From Kitasatospora paranensis (lineage in GTDB: Bacteria; Actinomycetota; Actinomycetes; Streptomycetales; Streptomycetaceae), in the NCBI RefSeq assembly GCF_039544005.1, contig NZ_BAABKV010000001.1, forward strand, positions 4,278,001 through 4,342,000: a stretch of DNA of 64,000 nucleotides, written 5' to 3'. Under the pieces are notes generated by a model, which did no database searches, was not told where the DNA came from, and saw only the letters and a list, made by a program, of their open reading frames with translations. Each line of letters begins with the position of its first letter. Within the stretch, counting starts at the first letter, position 1. Of the stretch, positions 37,758 through 44,792 are shown piece after piece. Both the position numbers and the translations under genes were made by a program.

Positions 37758-39433
37758 CCGCGCCCGCCATCCCCGCCCCCGCCACCGAGCTGCCGCAGGA
37801 CGCCGTCCTGGACGGCGGCCCGGCCCCGGCACTGCTGGTCGCCGACCTCGGCCAGGCCCTGGTGCGTGCCGCCGCCCGCAGCGACGCCGGACAGATCCAC
37901 ATCATCCGCCAGGACGGCTCCGACCTCGCCTTCGGCTACCCCGAACTCCTCGACGGCGCCCGCCGGATCCTCGCCGGGCTGCGCGCCGGCGGGGCCCGCC
38001 CGGGCGAGCGGGTGCTGCTCCAGGTCCGCCACGAACCCGACCTGCTGGCCGCCTTCTGGGCCGCGGTGCTCGGCGGCCTGGTGCCGATCCCGGTGCCGCC
38101 CGGCTCCGCCGAGGAACCGGAGGCCGCCGCCCGCCAGTTGGAGTGGATCTGGGCCGGCTACCGGCAGCCGTGGGTGGTCGTCGGCGACGACGGCCCCGGG
38201 CCCGCCGCCGCCATGACCGACAGCGGCCGCTGGCTCGGCCGCACCGGCGACCTGCGCGGCCACGCCCCGGCCGAGGACCTGCACCGGGCCGACCCGGACG
38301 ACCTCGCGGTGCTGCTGCTGACCTCCGGCAGCACCGGCGTGCCGAAGGCCGTCGCGCTCACCCACCGCAACATCCTGGCCCGCTCGGCCGCCACCGCGGC
38401 CGTCCGCAAGCTCGACGTCACCAGCCGCTCGTTCAACTGGATGCCGCTCGACCACATCGGCGGCCTGGTCATGTTCCACGCCCGCGACGTGCTGCTCGGG
38501 TGCACCCAGGTGCACGCCCGGACGCCGTGGATCCTCGCCGACCCGACCCGCTGGTTCGACCAGATCTCCCGGCACCGCTGCGACACCACCTGGGCGCCGA
38601 ACTTCGCGTTCGGCCTGGTCAACGACCGGGCCGCGGAGATCGCCGGCCGGGACTGGGACCTGCGCAGCCTGCGCTACATCATGAACGGCGGCGAGTCGGT
38701 CAAGGCCCGGGTGATCCGCCGCTTCCTGGACCTGCTGGCCCCCTTCGGCCTCCCCCGGGCCGCCATGCACCCCGGCTGGGGCATGTCGGAGACCTCGGCC
38801 GGAGTCGTCGACTTCGTCTTCGACCCGGACACCATGGGCGACGAGCGCTTCGTCCCGGTCGGCCGTCCGCACCCGGGCGTCCGGCTGCGGATCGTCGACG
38901 AGCACGACGGCCCGCTGCCCGTCGGCACCGTCGGCCGGCTCCAGGTCACCGGCGACCCGGTGTTCTCCGGCTACTACGAGAACCCGGAGCAGAACGCCAA
39001 GTCCTTCACCGCGGACGGCTGGTTCCGCTCCGGCGACCTCGCCGTCATCGAGGACGGCATCCTGACCGTGACCGGCCGGGTGGACGACCTGATCCAGCTC
39101 AACGGCGCCGAGTACCACGGCCACGAGATCGAGGCCCTGGTCGAGGAACTCCCCTTCGTCGAGCCGTCGTTCACCGTGGTCTCGCCGTGCACCGAGCCGG
39201 CCGGGGGCCGCGAGGAGCTGGTGGTCTTCTACCACCCGCGCGGCGACGTCACGCCGGCCGAGGCCGACCACCGGATCCGCGACCTGGTCGCGGACCGGTA
39301 CGGCGTCCGGCTCGGCGCCGTGGTGACCCTGGACCGCGCGGACGTACCCAAGACCGGCATCGGCAAGCTGCGACGCGCCGAACTCCGCAAGCGCCACGAG
39401 GCCGGGACCGCCGGACCGGCCGCCCACGCCTGA
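37754..39433 (+). CDS. Acyl/aryl-AMP ligase (loading adenylation-domain-like)
   Basis: A 559-residue ANL enzyme with complete motifs: LLLTSGSTGVPKAVALTH (A3, about 188-205), SFNWMPLDHIGGLVMFHARD (about 222-241), NFAFGLVND, MHPGWGMSETSAGVVDF (A5), YYENPEQNAKSFTADGWFRS, then GDLAVIEDG, and PKTGIGKLRRAEL with the A10 lysine (about residue 530). The NWMPLDHIGG segment resembles free or N-terminal loading adenylation domains of hybrid NRPS/PKS systems such as McyG, which load aryl or fatty acids. No carrier protein, PKS or NRPS gene is in view, so a CoA acceptor or a distant carrier is needed. ATGA overlap with the methyltransferase. Confidence 0.9.
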   Translation: MTAPAIPAPATELPQDAVLDGGPAPALLVADLGQALVRAAARSDAGQIHIIRQDGSDLAFGYPELLDGARRILAGLRAGGARPGERVLLQVRHEPDLLAAFWAAVLGGLVPIPVPPGSAEEPEAAARQLEWIWAGYRQPWVVVGDDGPGPAAAMTDSGRWLGRTGDLRGHAPAEDLHRADPDDLAVLLLTSGSTGVPKAVALTHRNILARSAATAAVRKLDVTSRSFNWMPLDHIGGLVMFHARDVLLGCTQVHARTPWILADPTRWFDQISRHRCDTTWAPNFAFGLVNDRAAEIAGRDWDLRSLRYIMNGGESVKARVIRRFLDLLAPFGLPRAAMHPGWGMSETSAGVVDFVFDPDTMGDERFVPVGRPHPGVRLRIVDEHDGPLPVGTVGRLQVTGDPVFSGYYENPEQNAKSFTADGWFRSGDLAVIEDGILTVTGRVDDLIQLNGAEYHGHEIEALVEELPFVEPSFTVVSPCTEPAGGREELVVFYHPRGDVTPAEADHRIRDLVADRYGVRLGAVVTLDRADVPKTGIGKLRRAELRKRHEAGTAGPAAHA

Positions 39434-39577
39434 CCCCGCACCCGCACGCCCGTGCGACGAGGACAGGGGAGCGGCCCCCGGACGCAGGAACCGGACGGGG
39501 GCCGCTCGCGTGTCCGCTCGCCCGTCCGCTCGGGGCCGTCCCACGACCTGGACCGGGCCGCAGGGGTTGGCCCGCGA

Positions 39578-39595
39578 ACCGTACGGTACGGTACG
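39578..39595. promoter_or_regulatory. Repeat-rich element upstream of TetR gene
   Basis: ACCGTACGGT (perfect palindrome, 39578-39587) overlapping three tandem GTACG units (39581-39595), about 40 bp before the TetR start. It differs from the ATACCTTC operators. A possible operator for this or another regulator. Confidence 0.4.
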
Positions 39596-39632
39596 TGAAT
39601 TCCCGGGGACCGGCCTGAACGGGAGGAAGCCG

Positions 39633-40226
39633 ATGGCTCAACAGGAGCGCGCAAGGCGCACCTACGAGGCTGTACTCGACGCTGCTGCACGGGAGTTCGC
39701 CGTGCACGGCTACGCCAACACCAACCTGGGACACGTCGCGTCGAGCACCGGCGTGACCAAGGGCGCGCTCTACGGGCACTTCTCCTCGAAGGAGGAGCTG
39801 GCCGCCGCGCTCATCCAACACCTCGACGACGCGTGGAAACTGATCGAGGACGGGGTCGGCGACCACCCCGTCTCGCCCGTCCAGACCCTCAAGGACGTCA
39901 CCTGCGCACTGGTCGCCCGGCTGCACCGGGACATCCGGGTCAACGCCGCCCTGCGCCTGCTGCTGGAGGAGGCCCAGGCCGTCCGGCGCACGCCGGCCTT
40001 CGTGTCGGACGTGGAACGCACACTGCTGCGCCTGGTGGTCCAGGCGCAGCAGTCGGGTGAGCTGGACGCCGACTATCCGGCGGCTCCGGTGGCCCAGTTG
40101 ATGACCACGGTGATCTTCGGTGCGCACTACCTCGGTTCGGTGCGCGAGGAGTTGGACCTGATCACCCGGGTGCGGTCCGCCTGGGACGTGCTGCTGCCCG
40201 CCCTCGGCGCCTGCTGGGAGCCCTGA
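39633..40226 (+). CDS. TetR-family regulator (GBL-receptor-like)
   Basis: A 197-residue TetR protein with an N-terminal HTH (AAREFAVHGYANTNLGHVAS, then STGVTKGALYGHFSSKEEL) and an all-helical C-terminal domain. The HTH pattern and the size resemble the ArpA/ScbR group of gamma-butyrolactone receptors and their pseudo-receptors; proximity to the AfsA-type synthase supports that. GGGAGGAAG precedes ATG 39633. It converges on the truncated LysR gene. Whether it binds a GBL, an antibiotic, or neither is open. Confidence 0.8.
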   Translation: MAQQERARRTYEAVLDAAAREFAVHGYANTNLGHVASSTGVTKGALYGHFSSKEELAAALIQHLDDAWKLIEDGVGDHPVSPVQTLKDVTCALVARLHRDIRVNAALRLLLEEAQAVRRTPAFVSDVERTLLRLVVQAQQSGELDADYPAAPVAQLMTTVIFGAHYLGSVREELDLITRVRSAWDVLLPALGACWEP

Positions 40227-40645
40227 GCGGCGGACGGCGCGGGGCGGCCCGCCGGCGGGAGCCGTACCGGGCCCCGCTGGGCGGGCAGTGCCAGCGCCGT
40301 CCGGACGCCCGGACGACCGGGGAGATCCGGCCCGGCGTCGGGGCGGCCCAGCGGACCGCGCTCGGGCCGGCGGCCGGCCAGCCGGTCGGCCGCACCCGCC
40401 ACCTCGCGCTGGGCCAGGTCGGCGAGCGCGACGATCCGCTCGGCCACCGGCCGCAGCCGCTGCCCGCTCTCGGTCAGGGAGATCCGCCGGCCCCTGCGGT
40501 CGAACAGCACCGCGCCGAGCGATGCCTCCAGGTGCTGGATCTGCGCCGTCACGCTGGACTGCGCGTAGTTCAGCTTCTTCGCCGCTCGGGTGAAGCTCAG
40601 CTCGCTCGACACCTCGAGGAACGACCGCAGGTGTTGGAGTTCCAT
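40127..40645 (-). pseudogene. Truncated LysR-family regulator
   Basis: Residues 1-88 form a complete LysR HTH (MELQHLRSFLEVSSELSFTR, then AAKKLNYAQSSVTAQIQHLE, LFDRRGRRISLTESGQRL) and linker helix. After about 40380 no effector domain is seen in any frame; the ORF runs as Pro/Arg-rich sequence into the 3' end of the convergent TetR gene. Only about 150 bp separates the HTH from that gene, so the rest is deleted, not just frameshifted. ATG 40645 overlaps the AfsA-like stop (TGATG). It might still make a short DNA-binding protein. Confidence 0.6.
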
Positions 40646-41687
40646 CAGCTCTCCTCGGGAGCCTTTCGCCAGTCGGCGCGGAAGACGAGGTCCGCGTCCG
40701 TGATCACCTGGCCGTCCTGGACGGCCTGGGCGTTGACGAGCCGCTCCGCGCCGAGGCCCGCGACCGCACGGTCCGCGCCCGCCCGCGGCGGCTCGGCCTC
40801 CCGGGCGTCGAGCTCGATGTCGGAGCCGAACTCGCCGTACGCGTGGAAGCCCACCCGCATGGCGGAGAGCACTCCGCCGGCCAGCGGTGCCCGGTCGGCG
40901 ACGGCCAGCAGGCCGCACTGCTTGAGCGCCTCCAGCATCAGCACGGCCTGCACGTGGTCGGAGCCGTGGTCGAAGAAGGTGGGATGGCTCTGGTCGATGC
41001 GAAGCCGCCAGCGGCCGTGCCCTCGGGCCGGCCGGCGGCGAGAACGATGTCGGCCGCCCGGCGCCGGCCGACGGCGGCGGGACGGACGGCGATCGGCGGC
41101 GGACAGTGGTCCGGCGGGGCCGATCTGCCTCGGCTGCGGCCGAGCCGCTGGTAAATCCTTCGGTCAAGGATCTCCCCGTGCATCGAGACCGTGGCACAGG
41201 GCCGGGCTCCATCCGCGTAGACCACCGTCCTGGTAAGGACCGGCATGCGCAACCCCCTTACCCCCGACGGAAGTTCGATGTCCGTTCCGAGGGTCACCTC
41301 CTGCGGGCCGGCGGCGCAGCCGCCGAGCGGGTCGAGATCGGTGATGCGGAACTCCATCGAGCGCACCAGGAACGGCACGTCCAGCGGCACCCCGTAGTAC
41401 TCGTGGAACACGAGAATGGAGGCCTGACGTGCGGTTTCCACGATCACCATGGCGTCGGTCAGGCCACCTGGGCCGGACTGGAACACCGCGTGGTCGCGGG
41501 GCCACTGGGCGGCGATCAGGAAGCGGTCGCTGGAGACGCGTTCGGAGTCCGTGAGGAAAACCTCGGAGACCGCCGACTTGTGCACCAACTTCCGCGATAC
41601 GGTCCGGTGGTAGTCGAGTTGGGCCGCTGCGCGCGGCGCCGGGACGGTGTCAGCTGCAATCTGGCGGGCCGGTGCGAGTGTGTCCAT
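40645..41687 (-). pseudogene. AfsA-family gamma-butyrolactone (or butenolide/furan) synthase, frameshifted
   Basis: AfsA-type enzymes join a beta-ketoacyl group to a C3 unit to build a GBL-type hormone. Two hotdog-like repeats are visible. The first has AQWPRDHAVFQSGPGGLTDA, VETARQASILVFHEYYGVPL and FLVRSMEFRITDLDPLGG. The second, after a frame change near 41000-41015, reads HPTFFDHGSDHVQAVLMLEA. The frameshift is one base; corrected length is about 347 residues, a little longer than most relatives. Start ATG 41687 has GGGGGAGG 7 nt upstream. A GBL-receptor-type operator lies 70-90 bp upstream. It is followed by the truncated LysR gene. Confidence 0.87.
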
Positions 41688-41757
41688 GGCAAGCCTCCCC
41701 CACAGGGCTGTGAACAATCTGGCTCTAGCCAAAGTCCAGGCTCGGACTAGAAAAAAT

Positions 41758-41775
41758 ATACCTACGAGAAGGTAT
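41758..41775. promoter_or_regulatory. GBL-receptor-type operator 2
   Basis: ATACCTACGAGAAGGTAT, one mismatch between the 8-bp arms relative to the best copy. It lies 71-88 bp upstream of the AfsA-like start, next to an AGTCC-N6-GGACT repeat (41733-41748) and an A-rich promoter-like stretch. Suggests hormone-controlled synthesis of the hormone. Confidence 0.75.
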
Positions 41776-41968
41776 GTTGCCAAGCCTTATGTGGTCGGTA
41801 AGGTGAGGCTCCGTCAGGGAGTTGTGGCGCTCCACACGCGGCATGCACACGGAAAACACGCACCGCCACCCGGATCGAGGTCTCGCCAGGAGGCCTCGCG
41901 GAGCGGCGGTGCGGAGGGTGCGGCGGCCGGGTGCCACGCCCCGCCGTGGTCGGGGCGCTGCCTGCCGA

Positions 41969-42613
41969 TCAGGCCGGGAGCAGCAGATCCAGTAGCTCGT
42001 CGACCCGCTCGACGACGTCCATTCGGTCGTGAAGGACCCACGAGACATGCTGGACCCCGAAGAAGGCGGCGACCAGGACCCGCGCCATGGTGGTCGGCTC
42101 GCTGCCGGGCGGCAGCTGGCCGGCGTCCGCGGCACGGGTCAGCAGCAGGGTGACGTAGGCGACGTAGTCGATGAACGGCAGCGGCAGCTCGGTGTCGATG
42201 ACGGCCTGCTCGGCCTGCAGCCGCACCGCGGCGCGGGCCACGGCGTCGTCGCGCAGGCGCCGGGCGGTTCCGCGGGTGAGCTCCCTGACCGCCTGGAGCG
42301 GCGGGAGCTGGGGGTCTATCACGGCCGAGGCGTTCCGGGTGGCGGCCAGGTAGAAGGTCTCCACCAGCTCGACCGCCATCGCCTCCTTGTTGGGGAAGTG
42401 GAAGTACACCGCTCCCTTGGTGGCCCCGGCGAGTTCGGCGATCTCCTGGATGGTGACAGACTGGAAGCCCTTGCGCGCGAACAGCTCGGCCGCTGCCTCC
42501 AGCACCGTCGCCCGGGTGCGGACGGCCCTCGCCTGCTTGGGGGCCCGGGCCGCTCGGCCGCCGTCCGCCTGAAGCTCGTGCCCTCCGGTGTCGGTGTGGT
42601 CGCCATCGCTCAA
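41969..42613 (-). CDS. TetR-family gamma-butyrolactone receptor (ScbR/ArpA-like)
   Basis: A 214-residue TetR protein: KQARAVRTRATVLEAAAELF, ARKGFQSVTIQEIAELAGAT, KGAVYFHFPNKEAMAVELVE (HTH), then a C-terminal ligand domain with AFFGVQHVSWVLHDRMDVVE as in GBL receptors. It lies between the AfsA-like gene and an operator site, the classical receptor position. The TTG at 42613 opens the ORF, but GGAGGG is perfectly spaced for an ATG at 42606 in another frame. The protein may start there and carry the same -1 frameshift as its neighbours near 42545 (GGGCCCCC). The C-terminal part is secure. Confidence 0.85.
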   Translation of the reverse strand: MSDGDHTDTGGHELQADGGRAARAPKQARAVRTRATVLEAAAELFARKGFQSVTIQEIAELAGATKGAVYFHFPNKEAMAVELVETFYLAATRNASAVIDPQLPPLQAVRELTRGTARRLRDDAVARAAVRLQAEQAVIDTELPLPFIDYVAYVTLLLTRAADAGQLPPGSEPTTMARVLVAAFFGVQHVSWVLHDRMDVVERVDELLDLLLPA

Positions 42614-42663
42614 CCCTCCAGAGGGGCCCCGGGCCCAGGTCGTACGTGAGGTTTCCGGAAATC

Positions 42664-42681
42664 ATAACGTCACGAAGGTAT
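42664..42681. promoter_or_regulatory. GBL-receptor-type operator 3
   Basis: ATAACGTCACGAAGGTAT: one perfect half (GAAGGTAT), the other degenerate, and flanked by CCGGAA (42645-42660 region) and TTCCGG, another inverted repeat. It sits in the 275-bp gap between the receptor gene (minus) and the monooxygenase (plus), so autoregulation is plausible. Confidence 0.55.
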
Positions 42682-42888
42682 GTTCCGGAACCGTGCGGTC
42701 GTTCGACATCGCACCAGCCCCGGGCCGGGCGCGCCGTGCGCACGCGGACCCGCGGCCCGCCCCGCCGGCCGGACCTCGCCGCCGGCAGCCCGGACGAGGC
42801 CGTCGCCCCGCCGGTCCACCGGCCCGGAACAGCACAGCCCCGAGGCCGATCCGGCCCTGGGACACCGCCGTCCATCCTGGGGGATTCC

Positions 42889-44144
42889 GTGACCACCGCA
42901 CACCGTGCGCCAGAGCAGCAGGACCAGCACACCCGGCCCACTGCGCCCGACCGGCCCACTGCGCCCGCGCCGGCCGCCGCAGCCGCCCGCACGCCCGACG
43001 GAGGGCCCCGGCCCACCGCCGCGGGCGCCGCCGGGCTGACCGCCGCCACCACGCGGGTGCTCGGCACCGCCGCGGACCTCGCGGCGATCGGCGAGCAGCA
43101 GTACGGGCTGGCCGCCGAGGCCGCGCTCGCCACCACCCGCGCCGGCTTCGCCCGGCACTTCGTCCCGGCCCGGTTCGGCGGTGCCGAGGGCACCTTCGGC
43201 GACCTGGTGGCGGCCTCCGCACGGCTCGCCGAGGGATGCACCTCGGCGGCCTGGTGGGCCGGCCTCCAGGCCGCCCACGGGCGGCTCGCCGCCTTCCTGC
43301 CCGAGCGCGGCCAGGAGGAGATCTGGCGTGACTGTCCCGACGTCCCGATCGCGGCCGCCCTGGTGCCGCCCGCCGGGTCGCTGACCCGGACCTCCGACGG
43401 CGTTGCCGTGCAGGGCCGCTGGCGGTCCGTCAGCGGCGTCGCAAACGCCGACTGGGTCCTGCTGGCCGTGCCCCATCCGGACGCGCTGCCGGGCGACTTC
43501 ACCGTGGTGGCCGTGGAGCGGCGGGCCCTCACCGTGCACGAGACCTGGCGCAGCAACGGCCTGCGGGGCACCGGCAGTCACGACGTGGCACTGCCCGTTC
43601 CGGTGGCCGTGCCCGCGCACCGGTGCGTGCGGTTCATGGACATCGTCCGGCAGTCGGCCGAGCCGGGACGGGCGCGCTGCCACCGGGTGCCGCCCCGGCT
43701 GGTCGCGGGGCTGGCCTTCGCCGCGCCGGCCGTCGGCGCGGCCCGTTCGGCGCTGCGGGCGTGGGTCGGGCCGCCGGCCGGCGGCCAGCCGGGCGGGCGG
43801 GCCCGGCCGCTCAGCCCGCGCGGGGCGAGGTGCTGGCACGGGCCTCGGCCGAGATCGACATCGCCGGGACGCTGCTGGAGCAGGCGGCCGCCCGGGCCGA
43901 CGAGGGGCCGGTCGACGAGCAGGTCGTGGCGCGCAACCTGCGCGACGTCGCGCTGGCGGTGGAGTCCGCCGTCGCCGCGGTGGAGCGGCTGTTCCGGACG
44001 GCCGGGGTGGCCGCCCAGCAGGAGGACTCGGTGCTGCAGCGGGCCTGGCGGGACGTGCACACCCTCGGCGCGCACGGCGCGCTCGACTGGGAGGCAGCCG
44101 CCGCCGAGTACGCCCGGACGCATCCGACCGCACCGGCCTGCTGA
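42889..44144 (+). pseudogene. Acyl-CoA-dehydrogenase-like flavin monooxygenase, frameshifted
   Basis: About 418 residues after correction. It has an Ala/Pro-rich N-terminus, then the two-domain acyl-CoA dehydrogenase fold: EQQYGLAAEAALATTRAGFA, HFVPARFGGAEGTFGDLVAA, GRWRSVSGVANADWVLLAVP, and SNGLRGTGSHDV, a motif of the group D flavin monooxygenases (HsaA, DszC-like). The frame breaks at about 43795-43830 in GC runs, and the C-terminal helical half continues as ASAEIDIAGTLLEQAAARAD to the end with LQRAWRDVHTLGAHGALDWE. Such enzymes use FMNH2 or FADH2 from a reductase. GTG 42889 with GGGGGA upstream. It probably hydroxylates an aromatic or amine. Confidence 0.82.
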
Positions 44145-44188
44145 CCCCCGGCCGCCCCGTCGGGCGGGGCGCCGCCCGGACACACGGC

Positions 44189-44234
44189 GGCGCCCCGGTG
44201 CGGACGGACCGCCGTCCGTCCGCACCGGGGCGCC
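44189..44234. terminator. Very strong hairpin between convergent genes
   Basis: A perfect 21-bp stem, 44189-44209 pairing with 44214-44234, with a 4-nt loop. It lies between the monooxygenase gene and the short membrane-peptide ORF. Confidence 0.85.
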
Positions 44235-44254
44235 CGCCCGGCGGCCGCGCGGCC

Positions 44255-44398
44255 TCAGCGGGCCGCGCCGGCCACGGCCCGGCAACCCTGCCGCAGGCCG
44301 GTCGCGAGCAGCCCGCTCCACCCGCCGAGACCGCTCAGCACGAAGAGGACCGCGACCGCGGCGAGCAGGGCGGTGGCCGGTCGGGCCCGGCCGTTCAC
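44255..44398 (-). CDS. 47-residue membrane peptide
   Basis: GTG 44398 to TGA 44255. The peptide has a short basic N-terminus (VNGRARPATA), a single 19-22 residue hydrophobic stretch (LLAAVAVLFVLSGLGGWSGL) and a basic C-terminus with one Cys (RQGCRAVAGAAR). It begins 14 bp after the stop of the standalone C-domain gene and lies before the shared terminator, so it would be the last gene of the ANL operon. No Shine-Dalgarno sequence is clear. Small-peptide ORFs of this kind are easily missed; it is supported by its position and membrane-protein composition, not by homology. Confidence 0.45.
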   Translation of the reverse strand: MNGRARPATALLAAVAVLFVLSGLGGWSGLLATGLRQGCRAVAGAAR

Positions 44399-44411
44399 GC
44401 CGGCGCGCCCG

Positions 44412-44792
44412 TCACGCGGACATCTCCTTGGGCAGCAGGAGGTCCCGGGCGAGCTGCGGCAGCATCTCGTCGAAGAGCGCCTGCCCGCGCAGCTCGCCGT
44501 CGAGGGTGTACGGGATGTCGTCGACCGGCACGACCAGTGCGGGCAGGGCTGGCACCAGCCGGGCGCAGGCCGCCCGGGCGGCCCGTTGGGTGCTCTGCTC
44601 GCGCTCCTGGTCGGCGGGGACGAAGGCGACCACCAGCAGCTCGCCGTAGTCCGGCACCTCGGCGATCAGGACGGCGGTCTGGCGGGCGGCGGGCAGCTCG
44701 CTGAGCGCCCGCTCCAGCGTGTGCAGCCGGGCGTCGAGGTCGAGCTCGGGCAGGTCGTCCTCGGGGCCGTACGGGGGAACGGACGCGCTCAT
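44412..44792 (-). CDS. Standalone ANL C-terminal-like domain
   Basis: A 126-residue protein (ATG 44792) that lines up throughout with the last 110 residues of the ANL protein upstream: VPDYGELLVVAFVPAD versus VPDHGDVLAVPFVPV, the ARAACARLVPAL / SAVCARRVPWIS helix, and VPVDDIPYTLDGELRGQALF versus IPVDAVPYSPTGTIRGRELL, then the DEMLP / TEIMP end. The catalytic A10 lysine of adenylating enzymes (G-K-x-R) is Glu here. It is a free copy of the swinging C-terminal domain, with ATGA overlap to the ANL gene (44789-44792). Its role, perhaps as a partner of the larger protein, is unknown. Confidence 0.75.
   Translation of the reverse strand: MSASVPPYGPEDDLPELDLDARLHTLERALSELPAARQTAVLIAEVPDYGELLVVAFVPADQEREQSTQRAARAACARLVPALPALVVPVDDIPYTLDGELRGQALFDEMLPQLARDLLLPKEMSA

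Noticed and set aside
44412..44792. Carrier protein or acyltransferase as the identity of the small gene after the ANL protein
   Set aside because: There is no DSL phosphopantetheine motif and no acyltransferase motif; it aligns with the ANL C-terminal domain instead.
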